Assembly (NCBI RefSeq): GCF_013459645.1
Contig: NZ_CP054861.1
Span: 4,514,001 to 4,578,000, forward strand
Direction of reading: 5' to 3'
DNA from: Martelella sp. NC20
GTDB lineage: Bacteria; Pseudomonadota; Alphaproteobacteria; Rhizobiales; Rhizobiaceae
DNA length: 64,000 nucleotides
Positions 36,186 to 45,444 of this stretch are shown in pieces (position 1 is the first letter of the stretch; the number at the start of each line of letters is the position of its first letter). A program made the translations under genes and the position numbers. The notes beneath the pieces are model-generated. The model was not told the origin of the DNA. It saw nothing but the letters and a program-made list of their open reading frames with translations, and did not search any database.

Positions 36186-36889
36186 TCGGCGTTCTCCCGG
36201 CTGCGGGCAGCAAGGATCGCCTCAGCGCGATCGAAATCCTCAAGTGCGTCGATGTCAACGGCATGGTCAGGTGGCAGCCTGTGACCAATTGTGCAATCGG
36301 GCACGAGCTGTCCGGATGAACGGAATACATCGACAGCCACGATATATATTGCGCCATTCAGAACATAGGTCGCCGGCAGATCCTGACGTCGCATTCCTCC
36401 CGGCCAAGGGGGTAACAACCGCGCGAGCCGTCCTTCTTCGTCGAGGCGGAACATCAGCCATGGCGATTTTTCGACTTCACTGACAGATACGCAGGCATTG
36501 CCGTTGGCGGCAAGCATTCGGGCAAATGCGGCGTCTATATCATCTGCCGTGCGCAACGGTGACGTTGGTTGAAGCAGCAAGACATAGTCATAACCGGGGC
36601 ATTGCTCAAGCGCATGAACAACAACGTCGGCAGAGCTCGCGGTGTCGCTTGCCAGTTCGGCCGGACGCAGGAATGGCGCCTCGGCTCCGGCCTTGACGGC
36701 GACATCGGCGATCTCGGGTGCGTCAGTCGACACGATTGTGCGCGTCACGCATTTGGCGCAGAGTGCCGCCTCGACGGTCCAGCTCAGCAAAGGCTTGCCG
36801 GCAAGTGGGCGCAGGTTTTTGCCTGGCACTCCCTTCGACCCGCCCCGCGCGGTGATCACGGCCAAGACTGACGGAGAGCCAGCGCTCAT
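36182..36889 (-). CDS. legF: CMP-legionaminic acid synthetase (acylneuraminate cytidylyltransferase)
   Basis: A 235-residue NeuA/LegF-type enzyme that activates a nonulosonic acid with CTP. Nucleotide-binding ARGGSKGVPGKN is at residues 14-25, LLQPTSPLRT is the conserved middle motif, and the closing HAVDIDALEDF holds the metal-binding Asp residues. Choice of legionaminic over neuraminic acid rests on the neighbours legB, legC and ptmE. Confidence 0.88.
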   Translation of the reverse strand: MSAGSPSVLAVITARGGSKGVPGKNLRPLAGKPLLSWTVEAALCAKCVTRTIVSTDAPEIADVAVKAGAEAPFLRPAELASDTASSADVVVHALEQCPGYDYVLLLQPTSPLRTADDIDAAFARMLAANGNACVSVSEVEKSPWLMFRLDEEGRLARLLPPWPGGMRRQDLPATYVLNGAIYIVAVDVFRSSGQLVPDCTIGHRLPPDHAVDIDALEDFDRAEAILAARSRENAE

Positions 36890-37950
36890 TGCTCGAATTC
36901 TCCGTCAAACTCGGCGCGGGCGCGGGCTAGATCCTCAGGCCGTCCGATATCCATCCAGTATTCCTGGATTGGAAAGACCGATGCCTTGGAACCCTCGTCA
37001 ATGATCGCCTCGAACAGCGTCGGCATGTCGAGGAATTCGTCCGGCCTGACCCAGTCCAGAACTTTCGGCGATAGAACATAGATGCCGGCGCTGACGAAAT
37101 ACGAGTAGGTCGGTTTTTCTACGATCCGCCTCAGCGCGGTGTCTTCAACCTCGATCACCCCGTATGGTACCTGCATCGGATAGTCGCGCGCGCACATCGT
37201 GCCCATCGCCTCGGTTTCCTCGTGAAACCGCATGAGGGCATTGAAGGGAATGGCGGTGAGAAGATCGCCATTCATAACGATAAAGGGCTTTTCGGGCCGG
37301 TTCGTGAGCAGCGAAAGCGCCCCCGCTGTGCCCATACGCTTGGTTTCCTCGACATACTCGATGCTGGCGTTGAAGCGGCTGCCGTCACCGAAATGCTTGC
37401 GGATGATATCGCCTTTGTAATTCAGCGCGATGGTGAAGTCGTGAAATCCCTGATCGATGAAGTTGTGCAGGATGAGTTCGAGTATCGGCCTGTCGCCGAT
37501 CGGCAACATCGGTTTCGGCACAGTCTCTGTCATCGGGCGGAGCCTTGTACCAAGTCCGCCCGCCATCAACACAACCTTCGTGTCGCGCCGCTTGAGACCC
37601 GGCATCTCATCGATCAGCGCCAGATCTACCAATCGTCCCATATCGTCAACGATCGGCATCTGGTGCAGCCCGCGCGCCTTCATCAGCCCGAGCGCGACCT
37701 CGTAGCCCTCGGCCTCGCTGACCGAGGTGAATTTGGTGTGCATGACCTCGGTGACCGGTGCATCGAGCCCCACCCCGCGCAGAAGGCCGCGGCGGATATC
37801 GCCGTCGGTGACGGTTGCCAGCAGGCGTCCGTCCGCGTCGACGACAACCGCTATTTGCCGCGCGCCGCGGTCAATGGTCTCCATTGCCTCGCGAACCGTC
37901 GCGGATCCGGAAATGGTCAAGGAGCTTAAAAAAGCCGGTCGCTCTGCCAC
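36886..37950 (-). CDS. ptmE: CBS-domain nucleotidyltransferase, PtmE-type (GDP-glucosamine synthesis)
   Basis: A 354-residue protein: two CBS domains (1-120) fused to a sugar nucleotidyltransferase (124-345) with GGLGTRLRPMTETVPKPM at about 131-148. This fusion matches PtmE of Campylobacter, a glucosamine-1-phosphate guanylyltransferase that begins the GDP-linked legionaminic-acid pathway. Its presence points to GDP-linked intermediates. Overlaps legF by 4 bp. Confidence 0.85.
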   Translation of the reverse strand: MAERPAFLSSLTISGSATVREAMETIDRGARQIAVVVDADGRLLATVTDGDIRRGLLRGVGLDAPVTEVMHTKFTSVSEAEGYEVALGLMKARGLHQMPIVDDMGRLVDLALIDEMPGLKRRDTKVVLMAGGLGTRLRPMTETVPKPMLPIGDRPILELILHNFIDQGFHDFTIALNYKGDIIRKHFGDGSRFNASIEYVEETKRMGTAGALSLLTNRPEKPFIVMNGDLLTAIPFNALMRFHEETEAMGTMCARDYPMQVPYGVIEVEDTALRRIVEKPTYSYFVSAGIYVLSPKVLDWVRPDEFLDMPTLFEAIIDEGSKASVFPIQEYWMDIGRPEDLARARAEFDGEFEQ

Positions 37951-37954
37951 GTTT

Positions 37955-38602
37955 CTAGCCTTTCACAATTGCGCGTGCTGGATTGCCGATGACGGTCGCG
38001 CCGGGCGACACGCTCTTGGTGACGACTGCGCCCATGCCCACCACCGCGCCCGCTCCGATAACCACCGGTTGTCCCGGCCTGCCCTGCCGGATCATGGCGC
38101 CGCCCCCGATATAGGCGCCATCTTCGACGATAACGTTGCCCGCGCAGACGACGTTGGGTCCGAAAGTGACGAAATCACCGATGACGCAGTCATGGGCGAG
38201 ATAGGATGAGATATTGAGATGGAAGCCGATCCCGACCCTCGTGTTCGACGTCACCGAGCTGTGGCCGCACAGGATCGCGCCAGGGCCCAGCGTCACCGCG
38301 TCGAATACTTCGGCGCTTGCCGCACGCACTTCGAGCGGCTGTGCTCCGCTTTCCACGGCGCGATCGAAGAGTTTTCGGCGGATCCTGCCGTCGGCGATGG
38401 CGACGGTGAAGGCGCGTTCATCCTTGGAGGCGAGAAATTCCTTCTCGTCGATGACCTGAACGCCGTTCACCGGCGCTTCGACCGTCGGGCTGACGAAGAC
38501 GAGGTCATCATCAGGGTGGCTCTCAGCCAACTGCCTGCGCACGAGCGGCATGACTTCGCGGGCAAAGCCCGCCGTGCCGAAAACCCCGACTATACGTCCC
38601 AT
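37955..38602 (-). CDS. legH: Sugar N-acetyltransferase, LegH/NeuD-type
   Basis: A 215-residue NeuD/PglD-type protein: a small Rossmann-like N-terminus (IVGVFGTAGFAREV) and a left-handed beta-helix from about 100 on. SYLAHDCVIGDF contains the His used for acetyl transfer in PglD relatives. In this operon it fits LegH, which acetylates the 4-amino group made by LegC. ATG 38602 overlaps legI by 13 bp; the longer open frame upstream has no family match. Confidence 0.83.
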   Translation of the reverse strand: MGRIVGVFGTAGFAREVMPLVRRQLAESHPDDDLVFVSPTVEAPVNGVQVIDEKEFLASKDERAFTVAIADGRIRRKLFDRAVESGAQPLEVRAASAEVFDAVTLGPGAILCGHSSVTSNTRVGIGFHLNISSYLAHDCVIGDFVTFGPNVVCAGNVIVEDGAYIGGGAMIRQGRPGQPVVIGAGAVVGMGAVVTKSVSPGATVIGNPARAIVKG

Positions 38603-39690
38603 GACAACACGTCCCAGTCGAGAACTGTATCTTCGGGCAGGTCGCGTCGCGCGCGACGACCCACACAATCCCAAAGCGCGATAGCCGGAATTGGCCCAGC
38701 CGCGCGCATGGCCGTAAGATCCTCGGCCTGGATGATCCGGCCGGCAGGAATAGCGCGCGCGGCAACGACGCATTTTCGCACGGATGCCCGGTTGCGGATC
38801 TCTGCGGGACCGGGCTGCTTGATACCGGTACCCATTCCAGCTTCGACAGCGCGGATATCGCGCACCAGCCGGGCGAGTTCGTCCGGTTCGACAGAGGCGG
38901 CATGGTCGGGTCCGTCCATGGTCCGGTCGAGGGTGAAATGCTTCTCGATCACGCTGGCGCCGCGTGCCACCGCGGCGATGCTCATGGCGTTGCCCTCGGT
39001 ATGATCGGAATAGCCCACGGAAAGTCCGAAGGCCTGGCGCATCGTTTCGATTGCGCGCAGGTTGGTGTCTTCCACCGCTGCCGGGTATTCCGTGGTGCAA
39101 TGCAGCAGCGTCACCCGCTCGCGCAATGCCTCCCAGGCGGCCGGTTCGAGCAATATTTCGGCGAAGTCCGCCCGGCTCGACGGCGCGCCCTCGCGCATCA
39201 GGCCGAATGCGATCACGCCGAGCGCCTCCTCTACTTCCGCGAGGGAGCCCATTCCGGTTGATACAAACAGACGCATTCCGCTGCGCGCTGCGGCCAGCAG
39301 GATCGGTCCGTTGGTGAGTTCACCGGAGCCGAGCTTGAGCGTTTTCAATCCAAGGTCGCCGGCAAGGAACCCGAGGCTTTCGAGGTCGAAGGCAGTCGAG
39401 AGAAAGGCGATGCCCTTTTCGGCGCAGCGGTCTATCAAGGCACGGTGCGCCTCGTGTGATAGCTCCAGCCGGCTCAACATCTCGAACTGGCTCTCTTCCG
39501 CCGCTGTTGTGACTTTCTGGTAGGCCGCTTTCGATAGCGATTTCGACGCGAGCTTGGCGGCCTTGAAGGTCTGGAACTTGACAAAATCCGCCCCGGCCTC
39601 GGCGGCGCGGTCGACCAGTTCGAGGGCGAGCGCGGTGTCGCCATTATGATTTACGCCTGCTTCAGCAATAATGATGGTGCGGGAGTTCAT
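38590..39690 (-). CDS. legI: Legionaminic acid synthase (NeuB family)
   Basis: A 366-residue NeuB-type synthase that condenses a 6-deoxy-diacetamido-mannose with phosphoenolpyruvate. The TIM barrel runs to about residue 275 (IAEAGVNHNGD, FVKFQTF, YSDHTEGN, EKHFTLDRTMDGPDHAAS), then a linker and a C-terminal SAF (antifreeze-like) domain (about 295-360). All the usual active-site motifs are present. Confidence 0.9.
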   Translation of the reverse strand: MNSRTIIIAEAGVNHNGDTALALELVDRAAEAGADFVKFQTFKAAKLASKSLSKAAYQKVTTAAEESQFEMLSRLELSHEAHRALIDRCAEKGIAFLSTAFDLESLGFLAGDLGLKTLKLGSGELTNGPILLAAARSGMRLFVSTGMGSLAEVEEALGVIAFGLMREGAPSSRADFAEILLEPAAWEALRERVTLLHCTTEYPAAVEDTNLRAIETMRQAFGLSVGYSDHTEGNAMSIAAVARGASVIEKHFTLDRTMDGPDHAASVEPDELARLVRDIRAVEAGMGTGIKQPGPAEIRNRASVRKCVVAARAIPAGRIIQAEDLTAMRAAGPIPAIALWDCVGRRARRDLPEDTVLDWDVLSWDV

Positions 39691-40829
39691 AGAGAAATAT
39701 CCACGAATGATTTTCTTGTCAGTAGGTCCGGCCGGTCGAGTGCCATCAAAACCGCAACGATCCGCTCGGCGGAGCGGCCGTCACCATATGGGTTCTCCAC
39801 TTTGCTGCAATCCAGCTCCAGGCCAGTGCGAATGGCGTCGGCAATAGCGCGGGGCTCCGGTGCGCAGTCGATGACAGAGGCCGCGCGCGGTCGCCGCGCC
39901 TGCCGATCGCCGATGTTAATCGTCGGAAGCTTGAAGCTTGGGGCCTCCATAACGCCACTCGATGAATTTCCGATGACGAGATCACAATGGGCGAGCGCCG
40001 AGAAGTATCGTTTGGATCCCAGCGAACCGTGGAAGACGGCGTCCTCGCGGCTGTTGACATAGCCCATGATCAGGGAGTCGATCGCGCGCGCACCGGAATC
40101 GGCATTCGAACCGGTGAAAATCAATCCCGTATCGGGAAAGTCTTTCAGGGCATGAATCATCGTCTCGGCCTCAGCGAGGGCGTCTGCCGAAAGCGTTGCG
40201 GGATGAAACGTGATTATGAAGTTCTTGTCTCGGGGGACGAGGCCCACGGAGGCGAAGAAATCCTCGCGGACCATCGGCTCAAGACTGAGTATCCGGTCGA
40301 TCCCTGTCGAGCCGACATTATGCACGCGAGCCGGATCTTCGCCCATCTGCACGATACGCCTGGCGCTCTCGTCATTTGTCGGGAAATGAACAGCGGCGAG
40401 CTTGGTGATGGCATGACGGATCGAATCGTCGATTGCCCCCTCGGTAACATCGCCACCGCACATATGCGCGATTGGCACCCGCGCCACCACGGCAGCCTGC
40501 ACCGCCGCGAGAATCTCGTAGCGGTCGCCCAGCACCAGAACAAGGTCTGGCTGCACATCCGCCAGCGCTGCGCCGACCCCTGCCACCGCGGCCCCCATGC
40601 CACGGGCCAGTGCAGATGGACTGTCATCGACGCCAAGACCCAGGTCAACTTGATGTGCTGCCGAATGACCATCCGCAGCTATCGCCGCAAGGGAGGTGCT
40701 GCCGGGCATCAAATGCTGTCCGGTGGCGACGATTTCCAGCTCAAACCGGCTATTGTCACGCAGCGCATCGAGAACCGGGACCAGCAGACCCCAGTCTGCT
40801 CTCGTGCCGGTTATCGCGAGCACCTTCAT
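39687..40829 (-). CDS. legG: NDP-sugar hydrolysing 2-epimerase (LegG/NeuC)
   Basis: A 380-residue GT-B-fold epimerase of the NeuC group. GTRADWGLLVPVL at the N-terminus, VLGDRYEILAA and HMCGGDVTEGAIDDSIRHAITK are diagnostic, and GNSSSGVMEAP closes the active site. It releases the nucleotide and inverts C2 to give the mannose-configured sugar for LegI. ATG 40829 overlaps legC by 4 bp. Confidence 0.9.
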   Translation of the reverse strand: MKVLAITGTRADWGLLVPVLDALRDNSRFELEIVATGQHLMPGSTSLAAIAADGHSAAHQVDLGLGVDDSPSALARGMGAAVAGVGAALADVQPDLVLVLGDRYEILAAVQAAVVARVPIAHMCGGDVTEGAIDDSIRHAITKLAAVHFPTNDESARRIVQMGEDPARVHNVGSTGIDRILSLEPMVREDFFASVGLVPRDKNFIITFHPATLSADALAEAETMIHALKDFPDTGLIFTGSNADSGARAIDSLIMGYVNSREDAVFHGSLGSKRYFSALAHCDLVIGNSSSGVMEAPSFKLPTINIGDRQARRPRAASVIDCAPEPRAIADAIRTGLELDCSKVENPYGDGRSAERIVAVLMALDRPDLLTRKSFVDISL

Positions 40830-42019
40830 GTTCTGCCTGCAAGCATTGCCGAGGACGGCAGGTTGATGATCCGGCGCTCCAGGTCTTCGGCAACGGGCAG
40901 CGGTGCGCGCGGCGCATCGGCGAGGAAGGGTAGATGGTGCATCAGTTTCCACACCGGGCGCGCCATGTAGCCTGCAGAATTGAGACCGTCTAGCAGGTCG
41001 TCGCGCGCGCCCTCGGCGGTGCCGGGAGCAAGCAGGAGCGCGTTCAGCCAGTAATTGCTTTCGGCTCCGGCGGGTTCTTCGAAGATCGTCCCGCCTTCAA
41101 AGCCGGCGAAGCCATCGATATAGCGCCGCGCCAGCAGGCGCTTTTTTGCCACTCGCTCATCGAGTTGCGCCATCTGCGCGACGCCGAGCGCTGCGTTGAG
41201 GTTAGGCAGTCGGTAATTGTAGCCTGCCTCATCATGCTCGAATGCCCAGCGGTGGGGTACCTTCGCCGTTGTCGACAGATGCTTGGCCCGGCGCGCCAGC
41301 GCCTCGTCATTCGTCACGACCGCCCCCCCGCCGCCGGTTGTGACGATCTTGTTGCCATTGAAGCTGACCGCGCCGACACGACCCAGGCTGCCGCAGGCAT
41401 GGCCCTTGTAACGGCTGCCCAGGGATTCAGCCGCGTCTTCGACGATCGTCAGACCGAATTCGATGGCCACGGCGGCAAGTCCGTCCATGTCTGCGGGATG
41501 GCCGAACACATGCATCGGCACGATGCACGAGATGCGCCGCCCGGTCTCCCGGTTGTAAAGCCCGTCGGCGCGCGCTTCGCCAATCCGGCTCAGATGCGCG
41601 CGGAGGGCTCCCGGGTCGAGCCCGAGCGTGCCTTCGGCGCTGTCTGCGAAATGCGGGATGGCGCCAAGATGATGGGCCGCGTTTGCCGTCGCGACGAAGG
41701 TGAGGGCGGGCATGACGACCTCGTCTCCCGGCTCTACGCCCACGACCTTCATCGCCAATTCCAGCGCGGCCGTACCATTGACCACCGCAACGCCGTAAGC
41801 GGCGCCGCAGGCGGCCGCCACGTCCCGTTCGAACTGCTCGACATATTTGCCGACCGACGAAACCCATCCGGTATCGATGCAATCGGCCACCAGCGCGCGC
41901 TCGTCGCCGAGAAATTCCGGGATATGCAGGGGGATGAATTCGTCGGCGGGGCCCAGCACGCGGCCAAGACGCTCGAGAACACCCTCAAGCAGTGCACTAT
42001 TATATTGAAGCTCGGCCAT
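40826..42019 (-). CDS. legC: PLP-dependent aminotransferase LegC
   Basis: A 397-residue DegT/DnrJ/EryC1-type aminotransferase. The PLP lysine is K224 (FNGNKIVTTGGGG), VEDAAESLGS holds the Asp that binds the pyridine nitrogen, and the N-terminal IPLHIPEFLGDE with its long helix is the LegC subtype. It aminates C4 of the keto sugar made by LegB. Confidence 0.88.
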   Translation of the reverse strand: MAELQYNSALLEGVLERLGRVLGPADEFIPLHIPEFLGDERALVADCIDTGWVSSVGKYVEQFERDVAAACGAAYGVAVVNGTAALELAMKVVGVEPGDEVVMPALTFVATANAAHHLGAIPHFADSAEGTLGLDPGALRAHLSRIGEARADGLYNRETGRRISCIVPMHVFGHPADMDGLAAVAIEFGLTIVEDAAESLGSRYKGHACGSLGRVGAVSFNGNKIVTTGGGGAVVTNDEALARRAKHLSTTAKVPHRWAFEHDEAGYNYRLPNLNAALGVAQMAQLDERVAKKRLLARRYIDGFAGFEGGTIFEEPAGAESNYWLNALLLAPGTAEGARDDLLDGLNSAGYMARPVWKLMHHLPFLADAPRAPLPVAEDLERRIINLPSSAMLAGRT

Positions 42020-42029
42020 GAACTAACCC

Positions 42030-43034
42030 TCAGAGGTTATAGCGGTCGGACTTGTAGGCGGCGAGGTTGGCAGGGTCCTGGAACCACTCGGCGGTCTCGG
42101 CCAGACCACGCACGAAACCGTCACGCCCGCCGAATTCCGGCGACCAGCCGAAAAGCTTTTCCGCTTTCGCGGTGCCGGCGAACAACCGCTCCACCTCGCT
42201 GGCCTGTGGTCGCAGGCGCGCTTCGTCCTGGACCACCTCGACCTCGACGCCCATGGCCTCGGCGATGGCGCTCACCGTATCGCCGATCGATATTTCGAAG
42301 CCGGAGCCGATATTGGTGACCTGACCGATCGCTGCGTCGCATTCCATCGTCTGGATAAAGCCGCGGGCGGTGTCGCGTACGAAAGTGAAGTCGCGCGTCG
42401 GCGTGAGCGACCCCAGTTTGATCTGGCGCGAGCCGGAAGCAATCTGGCTGATGATCGTCGGGATCACCGCGCGCGCCGATTGCCGCGGCCCGAAGGTGTT
42501 GAAGGGGCGCAGCACCGTGACCGGCATCTCGAACGAGCGCTGAAACGACAGCGCCAGCTGATCCGCGCCGATCTTGGTCGCCGCATAAGGCGATTGTGCG
42601 TTGAGCGGGTGTTCCTCGGTGATCGGGACGAACTGAGCGGTGCCGTAGGTTTCCGAGGTGGAGGTGCACACGACCCGCGACGTGCCCAGCCTCCGGGCCG
42701 CCTGAAGGACATTGAGCGTTCCCGTCACATTGGTCTGCACGTAAACATCGGGTGAGTGATAGCTGAACGGAATGGCGATCAGAGCTGCAAGATGCAACAC
42801 CGTGTCCATGCCTTGCATGGCCTCGGCAACTCCGTTCGGATCTCTAATGTCTCCCGCGACGACATCGAAATGACCTGCCACGTCGCTCGGAGCGTGTTCC
42901 AGCCAACCCCAGCTGTTGCTGGAATTGTACATTACGAAGGCGCGAACCTCGAAGCCATCTCGAACCAGCATTTCCGTCAAATGCGAGCCGATGAAGCCGT
43001 CAGCTCCGGTTACAAGAACTTTATTGGCGCTCAT
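42030..43034 (-). CDS. legB: NAD-dependent 4,6-dehydratase LegB
   Basis: A 334-residue extended SDR and first gene of the 16-kb polysaccharide operon. NAD motif GADGFIG at 10-16, active-site Y150/K154 (SPYAATKIGAD) and the STSETYG substrate motif identify a sugar 4,6-dehydratase; the FVMYNSSNSWGWLE segment after strand 2 is typical of LegB. It opens the legionaminic-acid route by making the 4-keto-6-deoxy sugar. Confidence 0.9.
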   Translation of the reverse strand: MSANKVLVTGADGFIGSHLTEMLVRDGFEVRAFVMYNSSNSWGWLEHAPSDVAGHFDVVAGDIRDPNGVAEAMQGMDTVLHLAALIAIPFSYHSPDVYVQTNVTGTLNVLQAARRLGTSRVVCTSTSETYGTAQFVPITEEHPLNAQSPYAATKIGADQLALSFQRSFEMPVTVLRPFNTFGPRQSARAVIPTIISQIASGSRQIKLGSLTPTRDFTFVRDTARGFIQTMECDAAIGQVTNIGSGFEISIGDTVSAIAEAMGVEVEVVQDEARLRPQASEVERLFAGTAKAEKLFGWSPEFGGRDGFVRGLAETAEWFQDPANLAAYKSDRYNL

Positions 43035-43880
43035 GTTTTATAACTCTTTCGTCTATTATTAATAAAATAGTAATGAACGTTGATCGCGGAGACTTTATCT
43101 AAAATTCAAATAATTTGTAAAAATGACAGCATTTATCGATCGGAAGATTAAATTAAATTCAACCCAGGCAGAAACGCTGTTTGACGTTGCAATTCAAGGT
43201 ATTGTAAAAAGTCTGACATTCACGATATTCTTGGCACAGGTCGTAAAAAAAACCAGCTCGTTCTGCAAAGTAATTTTCTAGTCCGTCTTTTCTCTACGTC
43301 TTTTTCGGTTCAGCGCACAGGATGCTGGTACTTACGTTTGCCGCCAGCAAGTGCTGTCACACCGGAATGTTCCCGGCAAAACGACCAGCGCTATTTGCCC
43401 TATTTCAGTTCGGAGCGCTCACTGGCTATGCAAAAATAATCCTTCGACCATCGCACAAGACCGTCCGCTCGAAATCGAGTCAACTCCTCAGGCCCCTACG
43501 GTTGTGAGCGGTAGCAAATGCTGCCCCCGGAATCAAGACCCAAAGCAGGGACGATGGAGTGCGCGTTCTCGACGTATGCGCAATCAAGGTTTCTGGTGCC
43601 AGTTCTTGCTTCAGAGCCAATACGTCTGTGTGAAAACCATTGGATTTCTAGAGAGTTTGCAATTCAAACTATTTCACCAATGCTTTTTGGGGTCGTTGTG
43701 GTCAAGGTGCTCCTGCACATTTTCTCGGACCGTTCCGCGTGCCACTCGCTTCTCTTCGCGGTCAGCGCATCGACGCATTGTTCGGGGATGCCGCATGATG
43801 GGGTCAGGAAAGCGAGACGTCTCAATCTGTTCTACGTCCTTGCGAACCTTGGTTCGGCAGATTCAAGACTCTCAACGAGA
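43035..43880. other. Upstream region of the polysaccharide operon
   Basis: About 850 bp without a credible gene. The first 285 bp (43035-43320) are markedly AT-rich and should hold the leg operon promoter reading left. From 43320 on, composition rises, but the readable frames match nothing I know and look like decayed sequence leading into the IS110 fragment. Confidence 0.5.
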
Positions 43881-43907
43881 TCACCTCGCCGACCGTCCCC
43901 GCAAACG

Positions 43908-44180
43908 GCTGATCTTGCCCTGGATATCGGTCTCGCCCGACTGATAGCGTGCCGGCGTCAGGCCCAGATGCGTCCCCACCGCCTGGCTGGAGCCGAACCG
44001 CTCCGGCCGGTCGATCGTGGCGCGGAAGGTGAGCGCCGTGATCGGCCCGACGCCGGGCGCGCTGATCAGCCGCCGACAGGCTTCCTCTTTGCGGACGATG
44101 CCCTGGACCTGCTTGGTTAAGTGGGCGAACTCCGCCAGCATCACACTGAGGATCGCAAGAAGCGGTTTCACCATCGCCAT
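43908..44180 (-). pseudogene. IS110-family transposase fragment (C-terminal domain)
   Basis: About 90 codons of the Tnp20 part of an IS110/IS116 transposase: LISAPGVGPITALTFRATID, then FGSSQAVGTHLGLTPARYQSG and TDIQGKIS. The N-terminal DEDD domain and the last block are missing. It differs from the intact element at 19643, so it is a separate, decayed insertion. Confidence 0.8.
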
Positions 44181-44300
44181 CACCTCGGCGTCAGCGCCGG
44201 CAAAGGCGACGCGCGAAGGAAGAGAAGGAGAGAGCGCCAAAGGCGGCATTGCCGGCTCTTCAAATGCACCTGCCGATACCAGCCTGTGCGCATGATTTGC

Positions 44301-44462
44301 GCTAGGACCGACATGAAGAATGCCGGCGCCAATTGGGTCAACCGCGAGGTGGTCACCGACAACGGCATCATCACCTCGCGCAATCCCAACGATCTCCCGG
44401 CCTTCATCGACAAGATCGTCGAGGAGGGCGAGGAAGGCCGCCATCCGCGCAAGGCCGCCTGA
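44301..44462 (+). pseudogene. C-terminal fragment of a PfpI/DJ-1-type protein
   Basis: The last 53 codons or so of a DJ-1/PfpI-family protein, including ANWVNREVVTDNGIITSRNP and the closing LPAFIDKIVEEG, followed by a normal stop. The nucleophile elbow and the rest are absent; the IS110 fragment abuts the break. Confidence 0.7.
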
Positions 44463-44553
44463 GACAGGGCTTCGGAGGCGTTCCATCTGAAAGAGTATTC
44501 AGCGACCCGGATTACGCCCGGGTTGTTTTCTTTTGACAAAGCATCGGCGTGAT

Positions 44554-45444
44554 TCAGCCGGCGGAAGGACCGTCTGCCAGCAATTCGGACAGATATTTGC
44601 CGTAGTCGGTCTTGCGGAAGGTTTCGGCGTGCTGGCGTAACAGCGCTGCGTCGATCCAGCCGTTGCGATAGGCGATCTCTTCCGGGCAGCCGGACTGCAT
44701 GCCCTGGCGCACCGAAAGGGTGCGTACGAAATTGCCGGCGTCGAGCAGGCTCGAATGCGTGCCGGTATCGAGCCAGGCATAGCCGCGCCCCATCCGCTCC
44801 ACCGCCAGCCTGCCCTCGTGAAGGTAGCTCTCCAGCAACGTCACGATCTCGAGTTCCCCGCGCGGCGAGGGCTTGACCGCGCGCGCGCGTTCCGGGGCCT
44901 CGCCGTCGAGAAAATAAAGCCCCGTGACGGCATAGTGCGATGGCGGAACCTCCGGCTTCTCGATGATCTGGCTCGCCTTGCCTTGCCTGTCGAAGGCGAC
45001 CACGCCGTAGCGCTCGGGATCGGCGACGTGATAGCCGAACACAGTGCCGCCGGTTGTCTTGGCATCGGCGGCCGCCAGCAGTTCCGGCAGGCCGTGACCG
45101 AAGAAGATGTTGTCGCCGAGCGTCATCGCCGACGGCGCGCCATCGAGGAATTCCTCCGCCAGGATATAGGCCTGGGCCAGCCCGTCCGGGGACGGCTGGG
45201 TGATGAAGGTCAGGCTCAGGCCCCACTGGCTACCGTCGCCCAGAAGCCGCCTGAACTGATCCTGATCCTCCGGCGTGGTGATGATCGCGATTTCGCGGAT
45301 CCCCGTCAGCATCAGCACCGACAGTGGATAATAGATCATCGGCTTGTCGTAGATCGGCATCAACTGCTTCGAAATCGCCATCGTCAGCGGATAAAGCCGC
45401 GTGCCCGACCCGCCGGCCAGAATAATACCCTTGCGTGCCTTCAT
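44554..45444 (-). CDS. rfbA: Glucose-1-phosphate thymidylyltransferase
   Basis: A 296-residue RmlA that makes dTDP-glucose. GGSGTRLYPLT near the start, then KQLMPIYDKPMIYYPLS and the GRGYAWLDTGTH motif are typical. Last gene of a leftward rfbC-rfbB-rfbD-rfbA set; it overlaps rfbD by 4 bp. Confidence 0.95.
   Translation of the reverse strand: MKARKGIILAGGSGTRLYPLTMAISKQLMPIYDKPMIYYPLSVLMLTGIREIAIITTPEDQDQFRRLLGDGSQWGLSLTFITQPSPDGLAQAYILAEEFLDGAPSAMTLGDNIFFGHGLPELLAAADAKTTGGTVFGYHVADPERYGVVAFDRQGKASQIIEKPEVPPSHYAVTGLYFLDGEAPERARAVKPSPRGELEIVTLLESYLHEGRLAVERMGRGYAWLDTGTHSSLLDAGNFVRTLSVRQGMQSGCPEEIAYRNGWIDAALLRQHAETFRKTDYGKYLSELLADGPSAG

Noticed and set aside
43500..43525. GCGGTAGC near 43510 resembles the core of an ops/JUMPstart element
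   Set aside because: It reads rightward, away from the leg operon and the other leftward polysaccharide genes, and lacks the surrounding conserved bases; no RfaH target can be claimed.
43351..44120. Plus-strand frames in the gap before the IS110 fragment
   Set aside because: No recognisable family, no convincing start site, and cysteine/serine-rich composition typical of non-coding sequence.
44180..45226. Long minus-strand frame overlapping rfbA
   Set aside because: Out-of-frame reading of rfbA continued into the IS110/PfpI debris.
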